From positions 1,400,814-1,464,813 of the forward strand of contig KQ965732.1 in the NCBI GenBank assembly GCA_001574975.1: a DNA stretch of 64,000 nucleotides. Reading direction: 5' to 3'. Under the pieces are notes generated by a model. The model ran no database searches. It worked only from the letters and a program-made list of their open reading frames with translations, and was not told the origin of the DNA. This document shows positions 10,559 to 23,300 of this stretch, in pieces. Within the stretch, counting starts at the first letter, position 1; each line of letters begins with the position of its first letter. The position numbers and the translations under genes were made by a program. The stretch is from Gonapodya prolifera JEL478. Its lineage: Eukaryota > Monoblepharomycota > Monoblepharidomycetes > Monoblepharidales > Gonapodyaceae.

Positions 10559-12570
10559 ATGGCGGGTTATGCCAGAGCCAGCGGGGGAACAGCAGTGGCA
10601 ACCCGGAGCCAGCAGGGGTGGGTCCTTGTCCCCCCTTCGCGTGATCGTTTGCACAACAATCCACCCCACCCCACCCACCCCACGACCGCTTTTTTCAGCC
10701 CCGCAGCCTTCCCCACAGGATCATTTGTCCTCTCTCGCCGCGATCCGAACCGCCACTTTGCCGGAATCGTCCCCTTCGCATCCGATCCCTGCCCAACCAA
10801 CCTTCCAACACACCTCTCCGAGCGGCATGACCCGGGCCTGGAATCACGGCCACCGCGGCCCGACGAAAGAAGCAATCACGAAAACGCATCATTTGATCGG
10901 GGGGGTCCGCCTCGGGTGCCGCCAAAGTCAACCACTTTGAGACCTGCGTCTGCCCCGTTGATTCCCCCGTCCTCCAAAACCCTCGGCGCTCCTCGTATGC
11001 CCAAGGGGATTTCAAAAGAAGAGCAACTGCAGGCTATTTTGGACATTATACCGGTCTCCCCGGGACGGGAGTGGACTGGTGACTCGAGGAGTCGGGAAGC
11101 CCAGAACATGGGTGGGATGCAGGGACGGAGTGACGGCCGGAGGGATGCGGAGGACACTGCGTTTTTGCGGTCTCGTGAGGAACATCGGAGCTCGGCGGGG
11201 CCTGCTGCAACCTCGGCGCGGTTGTCCAACTCTTCTTTCTACGACTCGGACGAGTATTCGATTCCTCAGAGCGAGGACGACGACAGAGACTATCAAAGAT
11301 ACAACCCGCGGGAGCAGCAGATTCAAAGGAACCCACAGGTGCCGGCTGACGTGGGCCGGGCTGCAGAAGCTGGGATGACGCGCTCCATCTCCGCCAAATC
11401 CACAGCAAAATCTTTGGTCGCAGGCGATGCATCCCGCGTTGGACAGGGCGCTGGACAGAGCGGCGCTGAACCTAAAAGACTGTCAATGGCGTCCCCACCC
11501 GTTGCTTTCCCTGGGGCGACCCGCTCCCCTTCCTCCAAATCCATTGCGAAATCATTCGTCTCCGAAAATGGCGATAGGCAGGACAACCGGAACAAACCAC
11601 GTCCCCTCCTTCCTGGCCCCGGGCCCGGCCCCCCTGGCCGAATGTTCGCTGAGCCGGAACGCACCGACTCGTTCGACAGCAAAGCGAGCGTGCAAGGGTC
11701 CGAAACGTACTCAGACGCTGAGGGCGGCTCGCCTGACCAACAAGAGTGGTCTGAGCGGATCCACCGGGACCAGGGCTTGTCCCAAGCCACCATGTGGACC
11801 GAGGACCACTATACACGGTACGCGGACGAAGTACCCCCTCAATCCCCCGACCCACCACCTCGCAAGAAACCTACGCCGTCTGTGCACTCCTCCGCCAAAT
11901 CCGAATGGATTGATGACCCCGAAGATGACGAAGACGACGAAATTGGTGCCGAGCGGCGCCCGTACTACAAGTATCCGGGGCGCCATGCGACACCGCCCAA
12001 ACCCGCCCTGAAGAAGCCTTCTGTAGGGCCTGGTGATTTGTCCGGATCGTTCGACGATTGGATTGATTCACTGGCCCAGCGTCCAGAATACAGGAGGAGA
12101 AAGTCCACCGTATCATTCCATGAAGGACCACCTAACGTGACGGAAGCGCCGGACTACAAGAGAGATGGGGCGGACGTGACGGAGCTGGGGATGTTCGAAG
12201 AGTGGAGGTTGAATGCGTACATGAAGAAGATGAGGTGGGTTTCTTGCCCTCCAGCTGGTACTATTGCTGCTTTTAACACAACGTGGTTACGCCCCCCAGA
12301 AAAAAGAACGTGAAAGAGCAGCGCCAACTCGTTGAGCAGAGCTCGGCCCGCCGGCCCTCGTCGAGCTCCTACTCCTCCAACATCGCCAGTCCCACGAGCC
12401 CCGCGGAGCCTTCACGGCGGACCGGGCTGACCAAGTCCCAGTCAGACAACACAATCGCCCGAAGCGGTAGCGTTTCCAGAGGGAAACACGCCGGGGTACA
12501 GCGGAGGCCTTCCCTCCAGAACGCCAAGTCGGAGGAGAAAAAGAAGAAGGGTTTCTGGGGGCGCAAGTGA
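10559..12570 (+). CDS. Disordered serine-rich protein with a basic C-terminal tail
   Basis: ATG 10559 (ATCCATGGCGGG) starts the preferred model of about 621 residues. Intron 1 is 10618-10698 (GTGGGT...TTTTTTCAG, 81 bases, in frame even if retained). Intron 2 is 12235-12299 (GTGGGT...CCCCAG), joining EEWRLNAYMKKM to RKKNVKEQ. The protein is almost wholly disordered. It holds three AKS-containing segments (RSISAKSTAKS, RSPSSKSIAKS, HSSAKSEW), acidic runs (DDPEDDEDDE) and one possibly ordered patch near EEQLQAILDIIPVSPGREW. The tail EEKKKKGFWGRK is strongly basic with a bulky aromatic pair, a composition that can bind membranes or acidic partners. No family is recognised. Confidence 0.65.
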
Positions 12571-12714
12571 TGGTGCGCGACCGCGATATCAAATGAGGTA
12601 GTGAACGCCTTGACCACGATATCAGATGGGGTATTTGCCTTTCGGCCTTTCAGTTTTGTCCTGTTGTTGTAATTTGTTATTTACGTTATCTATATACATA
12701 TGTATCATTGCGAA

Positions 12715-14239
12715 TCATGGCGCGGTGGAATGCAGGTATGCGTGCAATGGACCACCTTTGTTGACTCGCCGAGAAAGTCCAAGGCGGTAGGATTTGGCAG
12801 GGGTGGTGTGGTGAGATGAAGAGAAAGCGGGAGTCGGAGCGGGCGCCGAAGCGGAAGTTGTCCGTATGTCGTGCTCCAATGAAGGCGGGAGTGAGGATGC
12901 GGAGGGTTTCGGAGTGCGTTGGTATTTTGGTTTCTAAGAAAAAGGGTTCTGTTTCTCACTGCAACATCACCAGAGCGCATGGAGTACTTACATTAATAGG
13001 AGGCGAAGACTGTTTGGGAAGATTCTCTTTTTCTCTCTCAAGGATCGCTTTATCGATGTGAGGTGGCCTCCGTTCCAGAGCAGCGTCGCGAACAGCCATC
13101 TTCGGAACACTCGATTCAACATCTCGGGACGCTTTATCGGGAGGGGAACGTCCCTTGGGTCGTTTTTGGGGGGGAGGGGATAAGGTTGGACGAGCCCGTG
13201 ACTCGGGTTCACTCTGAGGTGCAGAAGCTGGTCCAAGTTTTCCAGGAGGGCTCGACTTTCGAGGGGTAGGTGCAAAGTCATCGTCCACTTCCAGCTCGGG
13301 GTTCACGGCTGTCAACCTGCTCTCCGGAGTCTTGTCCGTCAAATGTCCCGAACTGTTTTCCTCTGCTTCTGACGAGGAGTCGTCCACAAGTCGGGACTTC
13401 TTGCGTTTTATCGCCCCTTTGGAATTTGTCAAAGATCCACCTTCGAGCGCCAGTTCAGGAGTCAGCTCCCGGGCCCGGCCCTTCTCCTTGTCGTTCCTTC
13501 CGGCCTTGCCCTTCTTCACGGTCGTTTCCTCTTTCCTCAGCTCATTACGAATTGTTGAATGACGCTTTTCAGGCCGCGTCAGCTCGTCTTCCGACGAGCT
13601 CACCAAGTCAACCACGGCCTCCACGAGGAAGTTGGGCTTCCCCAGGGGAGATTTGGGGCGGTTCGATGTTGTCGACGGTACAACTTTCGAGGATGTATGT
13701 TGGGCGAGAGTTGGCGATGCGGATTTGGTGGATAGCTCCGCTTTCGATGATTTATGTTGGGCGAGCGGTGGTGATGTGGTTTGAAAGTCGTCGTCGTCAG
13801 AGTCCGCTGGACGGGTGGCCGAGAAATGATTTAAGTTGCGCATCTCGTTGCAGACATAGCCCCAGCGTACCCAACATCGCGGGTTTTCCACGAGCATGGC
13901 TATTCCCCTTGGTGCCTTTCTGTTTGGTTCTCGACGCATCGGATACCACCGGAATGGAATCTTCAGTTGGAACTACATATGAAGTGTTCATTGTTTCAGC
14001 CACAAGGTCATTGAAACCGCGGACTATAAATTTACCAGTATAATCGACTCGTTTGCGTTCCCTAAGAAGAAGGACAGGGGACGTGTGGACCGAAAAAGTG
14101 GTCGAAAGTGAAGGCAATACGAGGCACCACGATCAAACAAGATTGGCAGACAGGACCATCGATTCAGCAAGCTAATGTGACGATCTCCCAGAATCAAATT
14201 TTTCGCGCCCGTCGCTCACCGTTTTGCCCTCTCCGCCAT
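12715..14239 (-). CDS. RAD51AP1: RAD51AP1-like homologous-recombination factor
   Basis: The C-terminus, in an exon at 12933-12715, contains SYRLGLSRRVNKGGPLHAYL, matching the RLGLSR...PLH RAD51-binding signature of animal RAD51AP1. The N-terminus can be joined as RERKRVDYT plus ADSDDDDF, matching the family's opening basic-Val-Asn/Asp-Tyr then SDSDDDF element. Splicing: 12991-12934 (GTAAGT...TTCTTAG, phase 0) before the last exon; 14035-13807 (GTAAAT...CGTCCAG, phase 1) after VDYT; optionally 14219-14062, which would place the start at ATG 14239 (MAERAKR...). Without that tiny first exon, ATG 14117 serves. The model gives about 359 residues, close to human RAD51AP1 (335-352), and the middle is similarly disordered, charged and Ser-rich. 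The family stimulates RAD51 strand invasion in the nucleus. The animal comparison is from memory; joins are inferred. Confidence 0.62.
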
Positions 14240-14399
14240 CGACACTCCCAAGCCGCGACCAAAGTTTCTTCGCATTGGATGAACGATGCTTTCGGCTTTC
14301 AGAAGTTTGATTGACAACACTATCTACATGCGATTAACATTGGCGAATTTTATTTCAAGTCCTAAATTCATTAAACGATTGTTAAAGTCCTGCAATTCA

Positions 14400-17300
14400 T
14401 CAAATTCGTTTCGTTCTGGTATCGACAACTCTTTCAATGGGCTTGAGGAATTCAGCTGCGGCTTGCTGACGTTGCTCTAGCGCAACCTTGTTCGCATTCT
14501 AAAGATTTTCGAGGCCATTGAAATTGTATCTGCAGCACAAACAAAAAAAATCGACGCAGACATACCATTTTCTTCGCTTCTTCTTCCACGATTAGTGCTG
14601 CCCTATGAGTGTACCAGCGCTTTGGTGCTGGAACGTCAGTTGGCACAGGAGCCGGTCGTGTCAGCAAACCACCAACGTCGGAGTCTCGGATGATTGGTTC
14701 TGCCCAGCGAATCGTGCCAGAACCGTATTCATTCGAAGGGAGTCCGGGCCTCAGACGTAAAACACAAGATAGGATATGTTCAACACCTTCGTCTGAGCGA
14801 TACCTTGTTGGGTCACTCAAACGACTCGTATCCAACTTTTCCAAGATAACGGGGTCGGCCAGAGCAAATGTTTTCAGTGCTTCAAACGATTTAGCATCTC
14901 CTTGCATGTACAGTTCGTCTTGAAGCATTTTACCCTGCGTTGTACTTGGAGGAGAGGTTGCACTACTCATCGTGTCTGGACGATCTGCGCTTGGAGTGAG
15001 TGCTCGATCCGAGACTGTGGCATCTACGCAAACTGGGATTTCTTTCGGTAAAATGGTTGTTCGGGTCTTTACAACCAGTAAGAATTCGTCCCTTCCGGTG
15101 GATACACCCTGACAACGGACAACGAACTGAGTATTCAGAGAACAAAAGAATATCAAAATCATCTCTACCTTAACGGCGATTGTGAATCTCGCTTTGGATC
15201 CGGGGGGGATGACAACATGTGTGGGGGAAACCTTGTATGTGACATTCACAGATTCAAAAGCCTCTCCATCCTTGACTTCTTGGCCCAAATGATTCAAGAT
15301 ACCCATGTCAAGGACTGTGTCGCCCATATTGTGCACCTCAAAATGCTTTTTGATTCTGCAAAAATATAATAATAGATGAGTATTTGCATTGTCGACGGCG
15401 AAGTTTGAGTTGCTCACCTCTCTGTTATCCTCACTTCCGGGAAAGTGAGTGGAATAGGTTTTGGCTTCTCCTCTCCACCAGCAACTTCGATGGCCTCAGT
15501 AATCTCATCCTCCTCGGGTCTTAGAACCATTTTAAATGTTCCACCGGTACCAACAACCTGCAATCGACCAAATGGTCCGTGTCCAACTGGCTGGTCTTGA
15601 ATGTCTACTTGCTCCAATGTCAATTCTCCAATGTACTGAGCGCCCTGGTCAGTGGGGCTGAATTCCACTTCGAGGTTCACAGTACCGTCCTCTGTCACAT
15701 CAAAGATGCTATGAAGGCCGACTTAGCTCGGAAAATGGTAGGGCTTGAGTAAGGTAAACTCACAACTCCTTGAGCTTGAAACGTTCACCGTCTAGTCTGA
15801 CACGGAATCTAAAAGCTCGGTGGCAAACATTTCTCAGTGTCACTAGGCGGAATTCTGGCTGATCAAGGCCAACGACTCCGAAATCAAGTACATTGATCCC
15901 AAAATCCAGACAAGGCTCGATGGCACGACCACGTAAGTCAATAGAAGTATTGTTATGATCCGTCTCCAAGTGACCGGTCGCTTGGTACAAGTTCGGGGCT
16001 TGTGGTTTGAATTCAAGGAGAAGACTTGCACTCTCGCGTTGGGCCAGTTCACCCTGCATGGTTGGAATTGCCATGTTGCATGCGCACGGATTGCGACCTT
16101 CGATTTCAATCATCACTCACCGTCCCACTTCCCAAGAAGCGAAATATATCCTCATAATCTTTTTGTACGTGGAAAGAATAATGAAGAGGTCGACGTACGG
16201 GATTTTTGAATACAATTTCGAGAGTTTTGACTTCGCTTGATAGAATTGTCTCGAAATCCAAAGGTGTAAGCGATATGTCCTCTGCGAGCTGAAAAGGAAT
16301 GGGATGAATATGTGGCGTGGTTGATGTTCTTGACTGCTCACATCAACAAACGATGCTGAGAGAAGAATGTCGCGCCGCGGGATCATTGGGAGACTAGTCG
16401 ATAATTCTAGTTGACCGTTAACATTAATGAACGGGGGTACTTCGCTCGAGTCATCGATGAGCGGAGGTGTAAGGACGAAGGATAGTGATGCAACACTTTT
16501 TGGGCCAACCACCATTTCGGGCTCCAAAAGCGTGAACGCCTATAAGATGGAAATTACTAAACAGAGCAAACAGAAAGCCCAATCAATCCGATTTCATACA
16601 GCGCCAGTAAGATTAGAGAAAATTGGAAGCTTGAAGTTATTTTGGTTGCACACAAGTAGCTCCATTGTGTGAGGCTCTTTCATCGACTGTTGCAAATTCG
16701 AAATGAGCATATGGCTCCATGGCAGAAAGAGTAGATAACAACTCACAAGTTGACCAAAATCGTACTTATCGACCCCATCTGTTGCGATAAGTTTTTCGAC
16801 GCTACCGACGGATGACATGTTTACCTTTGAAGTCACAATCAGAGGTCGCACAACATATCTTCCAGTAATAGGAATCAAATATGCGTTTCCGTCCTCAATT
16901 TCCAGCTTTGCAAACCACTGGCGCTCTTTTAGGATCTCAGATATCTTTTCTGAGTCAGGAAGCCCGTTGTCTTGAAGTGGGATGGTCGCTCGAGAAGTGA
17001 TGGAGTATTCAGCCCTGTAAATCATACGGTTGACAACTAGTAAATTTGTGAGCCCAAGTATAAATCATACCTTGTCGTTACTGTCGTTTCAGTGGGTTTT
17101 TGGAAAGTTTGATCTGACGGCTTGATACAGATTCCTTGATGTCGAACCGCACAATCATTGTCTACAAAGACACCAGCCTGGACGTGAAGTTTGTACGGAC
17201 AATCGTTTTGTACTTCAAACTAATCAAAACGGCGTCAGCGAAAAAAAAAAGTGTTTATTAAATAGGTAACTGTACCTTCGCAAGCATTGTGTCTTCTCCA

Positions 17301-20300
17301 AGAAATACGTCCCCAAAATCTATGCTCTCAGGAACATTTAAAAGCTTAAATAGAGCACCTGCGATTCAAAGTGGATTGGAGGCTGGCGCGGCATCATCTT
17401 GCAACAGGCACAACGCACCTTCACCACTGAGGAAAATATCTTTGGTCTCCAATGTGGTACTTATTGTGAGATGGCTTACAAATGATCCTGCAATGACTGG
17501 TGCGAAAGTCAGAACGTAAATCATTTCCTGACCAGGATCGAGATCTCCAGCAAGGGGTCGCGATGATTTGTCAATTATAAAAACATCAGCGAGAGACCAA
17601 TCATCTGCAATTTGATATTTCATATGTGCTGTTCCCTGGACCAGCACGACTGTTACCCATAGACAAAGAAGAGTTGACTATAACTGCTCACCTCGTTCCT
17701 CACAACAAAATTTATGGATTTTCTCTTGCCGGTTCCGATAGGTGAGAACTCCAATTTTTCAGGTTGAAGAACGAGCTTTGGATGGCCACTTGCTCCAACG
17801 AGTTTGACGGTACTAATTTCTGTCCAAGCTCCAGTTGTACCCTACGACACAATTAACCGACCCTGAATACATTATTGTCCCTGATAAATTGTCACTGAAC
17901 ACCTACATTGAGTTGTTCAATCACAGCCCGTGCTTCCTGCCAGTCTTCTGTGGCATCAAGATGGGCTTTGAACGCAACAGCAATGCTCGCTGTATCACCC
18001 GGATCAATAAAGCCGTCTAACAGTATGTCATGCACAAGAAAATTGCAAACAATGACTGTAACAGCCTTACAAAACAAAACCTACCTTGAGGGGTAGTGAT
18101 CACCCATGGCATCACAATTGCCGGAGTGGCAGATTCTTCTGTTACGTCTGAGGGCTTTTCTTTCTTTGCTCCTTTTCTGCCAGTGGGAGTGGATGGTTTT
18201 GCTCCTTTCTGGGGTTTCCGAGTCACTCTAGATCCGGTCGCAGCTGTTCCGGTAGTTCGCTGCGGCCCTTCTTTATCCGCAGGGGGGGTTCTTGCAATTG
18301 ATTCTAGTCGCACTCGATACTGTACTTTATCATTGCTGTAGTTTGTGATGGAGCGCGTAACATTCTCAACTTCTCCTGCCGCTACTCTTCCGACGTTTGC
18401 ATGCTCGGATTCGTTGAGTGTTACAGGTTGGCTGTAAATGCGGAATTTGAACGGAATTTCCTTTCGAACCTCGTGAGAACGTCCATAAATCATGGTGAGA
18501 ACTGCACTGCCTTCAATGGTTCGCGCCTCTTTTGGACGAACAGAAATTTCCAGTTCTGCGCCTTGACCAGGTCTTAATATCATTCTTTCAGAGCTCCCAT
18601 CCAAGGTTATACGAAATATGTCTGCGCCGTTTGTAGTTTCAATCGTTGCGTGGACTGGAACATCAAAATCTCCATTGTTTGAGAGAGTTGTACTGGCTCT
18701 CTGGACGTCTGTTACCGGCATGTTTCGTAAGACGAGGTCGTCTTTCCAAACAACCTCACAAACTCCACATTGAGCGTTCATTGGCATGAGCAGCACGTCA
18801 TCATCTACAACACAGAGCTCTATCGGATCTTGCAATAAACCTTTGCAATCCGGTTCAAGTTTTGCTCTGATGGTGACCGTCTTTTCAGGAGACAGCTTGA
18901 CTGGTAGGGGAGAAGCGTCTGGCGAAGCCACTTCAAATTGTAAAGACGGATTGCGATGTCGAATGGCGATAAGTCCTTCCACATTACCGATATTGCTCAA
19001 TTCAAATGTTCTATCATATCGATAGCCCACAACACAAACACCAAAGTCCAATCCTCGCAATATTGTGTCCTCTGGGGACTTGTAACTCATCTTCAGTCTA
19101 ACCGCTCCACCAACTCCCTTGATTTCAAGTACCAGCGGCTCCTTTGACCATTGGAGCTTTATCTTGCGACTATAGGGGCCTTCGCTCAACGGTGCAAAAA
19201 TTACTTCAAGGGGAATATTTTGGCGAACTTCTACGGTGCCGGACTTCGGCTCCACGGAGAATATTGGAGGAGGTTCAGAAACCCCAACAATTGGGATAGG
19301 ACCGACAACAACGAAACTGTCTGGATATGTCCCGACATTTGAAAGTAGAACAGTCCGAAGTGCCGATTGATTCTTTTTTATAAGCCCAAAATCTATTGTG
19401 CTTGGGTTTATCACCAATAAGGGGTTCCCAACTTTCGCATTGAGATAAAATCGAAGAATCACTTCGCCATCACTCTGCAATTCGTAGCCTTGAGCATATA
19501 GTCCGGCAACAGTTCCGGTGAAAGTCGCTGAAAACTCGCGCGATTCGCCTGGAGAAATCGACCCCTGGTATGGCGTCACTTGAAAGAGATCGACTTGTCC
19601 GTCTGCATCCCAACCATTTGGTCGAACTCGAAGATCCGTTATGGAGACCATCTGAAATCCAAACGACAAGTTTCCAGTATTTGGAAGATTGAACAAAAGT
19701 CTTTTTGCCGTGGTTTCCCCTCCTTTCACTGTACCAAGATTGAAAGCTTCAGATTGTCCACCAGGGATGCCAGCCTGAGGTTTGACAGTTTGCTCCAAAA
19801 GCACTGTCGTCTCTTGAAGTCGACGGAGAGCTGTGGCAAGGCCGTCCTTGTTCTTCGTGTATCGAGAACCCAAGAAGTCCTTGCTTGCCCCAAATATTAC
19901 CTTTGTTTGCTGAATCACTTTGTCAGCCAGACTTTCGAGTTTTAGTTTCACCACTGTTTGCTCTCCAGAAACGACTCCTTCGGCATCTACAGCGTCTGCT
20001 TGGACAACGAACGTTTCTGGTGATAAGTTGGAGGTGTCAGCTGCACTTGAAGGTTTGGATTCACCAAGTTGCTTTAAGACCTGTTTCAAAGCAGTAATTT
20101 CGTTTGCGAACTGAGCTGTAAGGTCCAATGAGCGGCCTCCTGGGGTTACGGGCTTCTCATCTGTGACAGAACTGACTGGCCTTGTGTCCTCGGGAGAATT
20201 GTGAGATGTTATAGGCGAGCGATTTCTCAAGGATCCTAGTCTCCTTAGCTGTGGTGTAGCAAGTCGATCTCTTCCTGTAGAGTTCCGCGTTGTCGAGACG

Positions 20301-23300
20301 TGTGAAGTTCCTAACCTCGATATAGGAGGCAGTGGGCGGCCACTCAATGGTGTTTCAGGGGCCCCCTCAGCGGATTCAGCTTCTTGTTTTGCCACTTCTT
20401 CTGCATTAACTCTTTCCGCAGAGCCAAGTTGCTCAATGATGGCGTTAAGTGTTTCTAGCTGCGCTTGGAAAGCGAACTTCAATTGCTCTGAAGACCCGTT
20501 AATGGGCGATTGGGCAATCTGTGGTAGTTGAGAAATCTGGCTATCTTCAGAAGAAAGTTCTACCGCATCCTGGGCAGTTGGCGCAAGTGATTCCACATGA
20601 ATGATGGCCTTGCCTCCAGTAACGCATAGTTGACCCTCCAAATATTCCCCATCTGCGGTGACGACAACGTAAGTGGCACTCATTGTTGAATTGTACACTC
20701 TGGGCATTGCGGTGAATTTCAATGCGGTCGTGCCACCAGCGGCAATGACGTCTAACCAAAACAAGAAAGATAAAAAGTGTTAAGTTAATAGGATTCATAA
20801 AGTCAGTCATTAAATCTCAGCTTGTACACCAACCGTGCATTGGTTCGACAAAGAACACCTCGAAGTCTTCTGGTTGAATCGGCTGCCCATCAATAGTCCC
20901 ATCGACGATGGACACATCATACTCAATTTTCCTATTTCCAGTGTTTCGAATGGTAATATTGCGAGAATGAGTTTTGTTGAGTCCAACGATGCCGAAGTCT
21001 ATTTCGTCGCTCCCATCAATCTTCAAGTAAGGCACTCCAACAATTCCGGAGCAAGTGAGATATCGAGTCCCTGCATCTGTCTCAAAAGTTAAACTTTGGT
21101 TCAGTGGTGTGAAATCTACCGGATTGAAGGACACTTCCACCCAAGCTTGGTCCCCAGGAAGAAGATACCCTGCTCTTGGTTCCGCTTCTAACACGGGGGT
21201 ATCAAGGACAACGGTCCAGCTACATGCTGCATTACCTTCATTGAGGACGTTCACGTGGAGTGACTTATTCAAACCGATGTAGGTCGTTTTGAAGTCAAGC
21301 TCCGGTGGATAGAGTGCCATCATTGGTTGACCAGTAGCGATTTTGAGGGTGACGCGCTTTTCAATCCACACTCCCCTAGGCACTCGCTGCCATCGAATAA
21401 ATAGAGACGGAGGTACCGGTTCTAGAATGAAGCAAATTGCCTTGATCGGGACGAGAAGAGATGTACCGCTTTCGATTGTTCCGTCATACTCGTTGGGTTC
21501 ATCTCCCAGCCCAATTTCCATTTGCATTCCACGTCCATTATCTAGCAAAAGCTTAAATCGTGTGGCAAGGAGTCCCCGATTGGTCACTTTTAAGTTGCGG
21601 ATGGTTTCAGTGTGAAGCCGAACTTTTCCAAAGTCCACGGAGTCATCAACGAGGACATCAGCCGAGGCTCCAGTACCACTTAATGTGATCACAGTTTGAC
21701 CGTGTTTGTGCACAAATCTAGCCTCCCCGTGGTACTGCATCTGCTCCAGGGGTGGATGGAACTCGACTGGTATGGAAATCCTATCTCCCGCACCCACTAG
21801 CCAAGTGCGACCACTGACAGAAAACTCGGGTGATATAAAAGCTAACGATAGATTTTGAATTTCTCTGCTCAGGTTGAGAACGTCAACTGTGAATGTTCGT
21901 TTGTCCTTTGATGTTGAAGCAATTTGTGTGACTCCATAGTATTGTGATCCTTGAGACCTAGCGCCCGTTTGAGACAGCGCATTGTACTGCTCTGCAGGAG
22001 CAACTCCAAAATCATGAAACGGGGGGAAGAACTCCAATGTTCTGTAAACGCTTCCCACAATACGCAATTGTGTCGATTTTATGAGTTTCAAAGACACCTT
22101 TGAATCATCTTCTGTTGTTATTGGAGCGTAAAATAGTGTTAGTTCGGTATCTCTGCGTGAAAGGGTATGTTGCGGTGCATAACCAACACGCAAAACGTAG
22201 GAATTGTAGGGTTTCAAAATTGGTACCGCTTCAATTCTCGATTCCAAAGCGTCAACCAAGTCGGCCTTCCCTATGACGAGAGCAGTTCCTGGTGTTCCGG
22301 GATTGTTTGTGAACACCGGCCTCTTTTTCGACTTTCCCGGTGTGCGACCTGATTGGTATCGCGAGGATCTCAATATGTCTTTCAGTATTGCAAATATTTT
22401 CAACTTCCGACGCAAGACACCCCAGTGATCTTTGCGAACGTATGTCGTTTCTTTCAATCCAGCAGACAACTTTCCACTTTCATATGGGACAGTTGCGGAA
22501 ATACCAGAGAACTCGACGCGCAAAAGGTCTGGAACACTGGCAACAACGGCTCTGAGCTCTATCGGTAGAGTTCCGACATTTGTGAAATAGCAAGTTATGA
22601 ACGCAACCGTGCCTTCCTTTTGGGCACCTATCTCCACGTCTTTGTTTTGGTATTTTTCACATACCAGTTCAGCAGTGCCTATGGAGAACAAAAGCGTTTA
22701 GCTGGGATTCCGAAGAGGCCAGAAAGAAGATATTACCTCCGATACCGGTGATCGGGAAAGTGTACAGCTTGTGATTCACAAAGGCGTGACAGTCCGTTTG
22801 CGAAAATCCTGATTCCGTTGGGGAGAAAACGACGGTAACTTCTTGTTTAGAATTTGGTGGCAGCCGGAAGTTGGAGGGGTGAACGTGAAACGGTGGTTTC
22901 AGCTGAATGTTCACATCCGCTTCATAACAAATAAATCAGATTTAAGATTGCAGGGAACAAAAGAGAAGGTATGGATCACACCTTCAGCAGTACCGTTGTT
23001 GTTTAAAATGAACTTGCGAGACTTCGACCTAGTTCATCCAAGTGAAAATTATTGTTGTGACCAATAAAACAAAAGCTCTCCAGCATCACCTGAGCACAAC
23101 CATCGACCCAAACTGTATGAAGTCGGGAAAGCCTAGAACATTTGTAGATGCAGAAGTCCCAGCCAAAACGATGGACACCAGCTTGATGGGAGCAGCATCT
23201 TTGTCGAAACTATCAGTGAACAACAGCTCAGCAACGCTTTCATAGCTCCCTGTGACATCTGATCGAAATTTGAATGAGATGACAGATGTTTCGAACGGGC

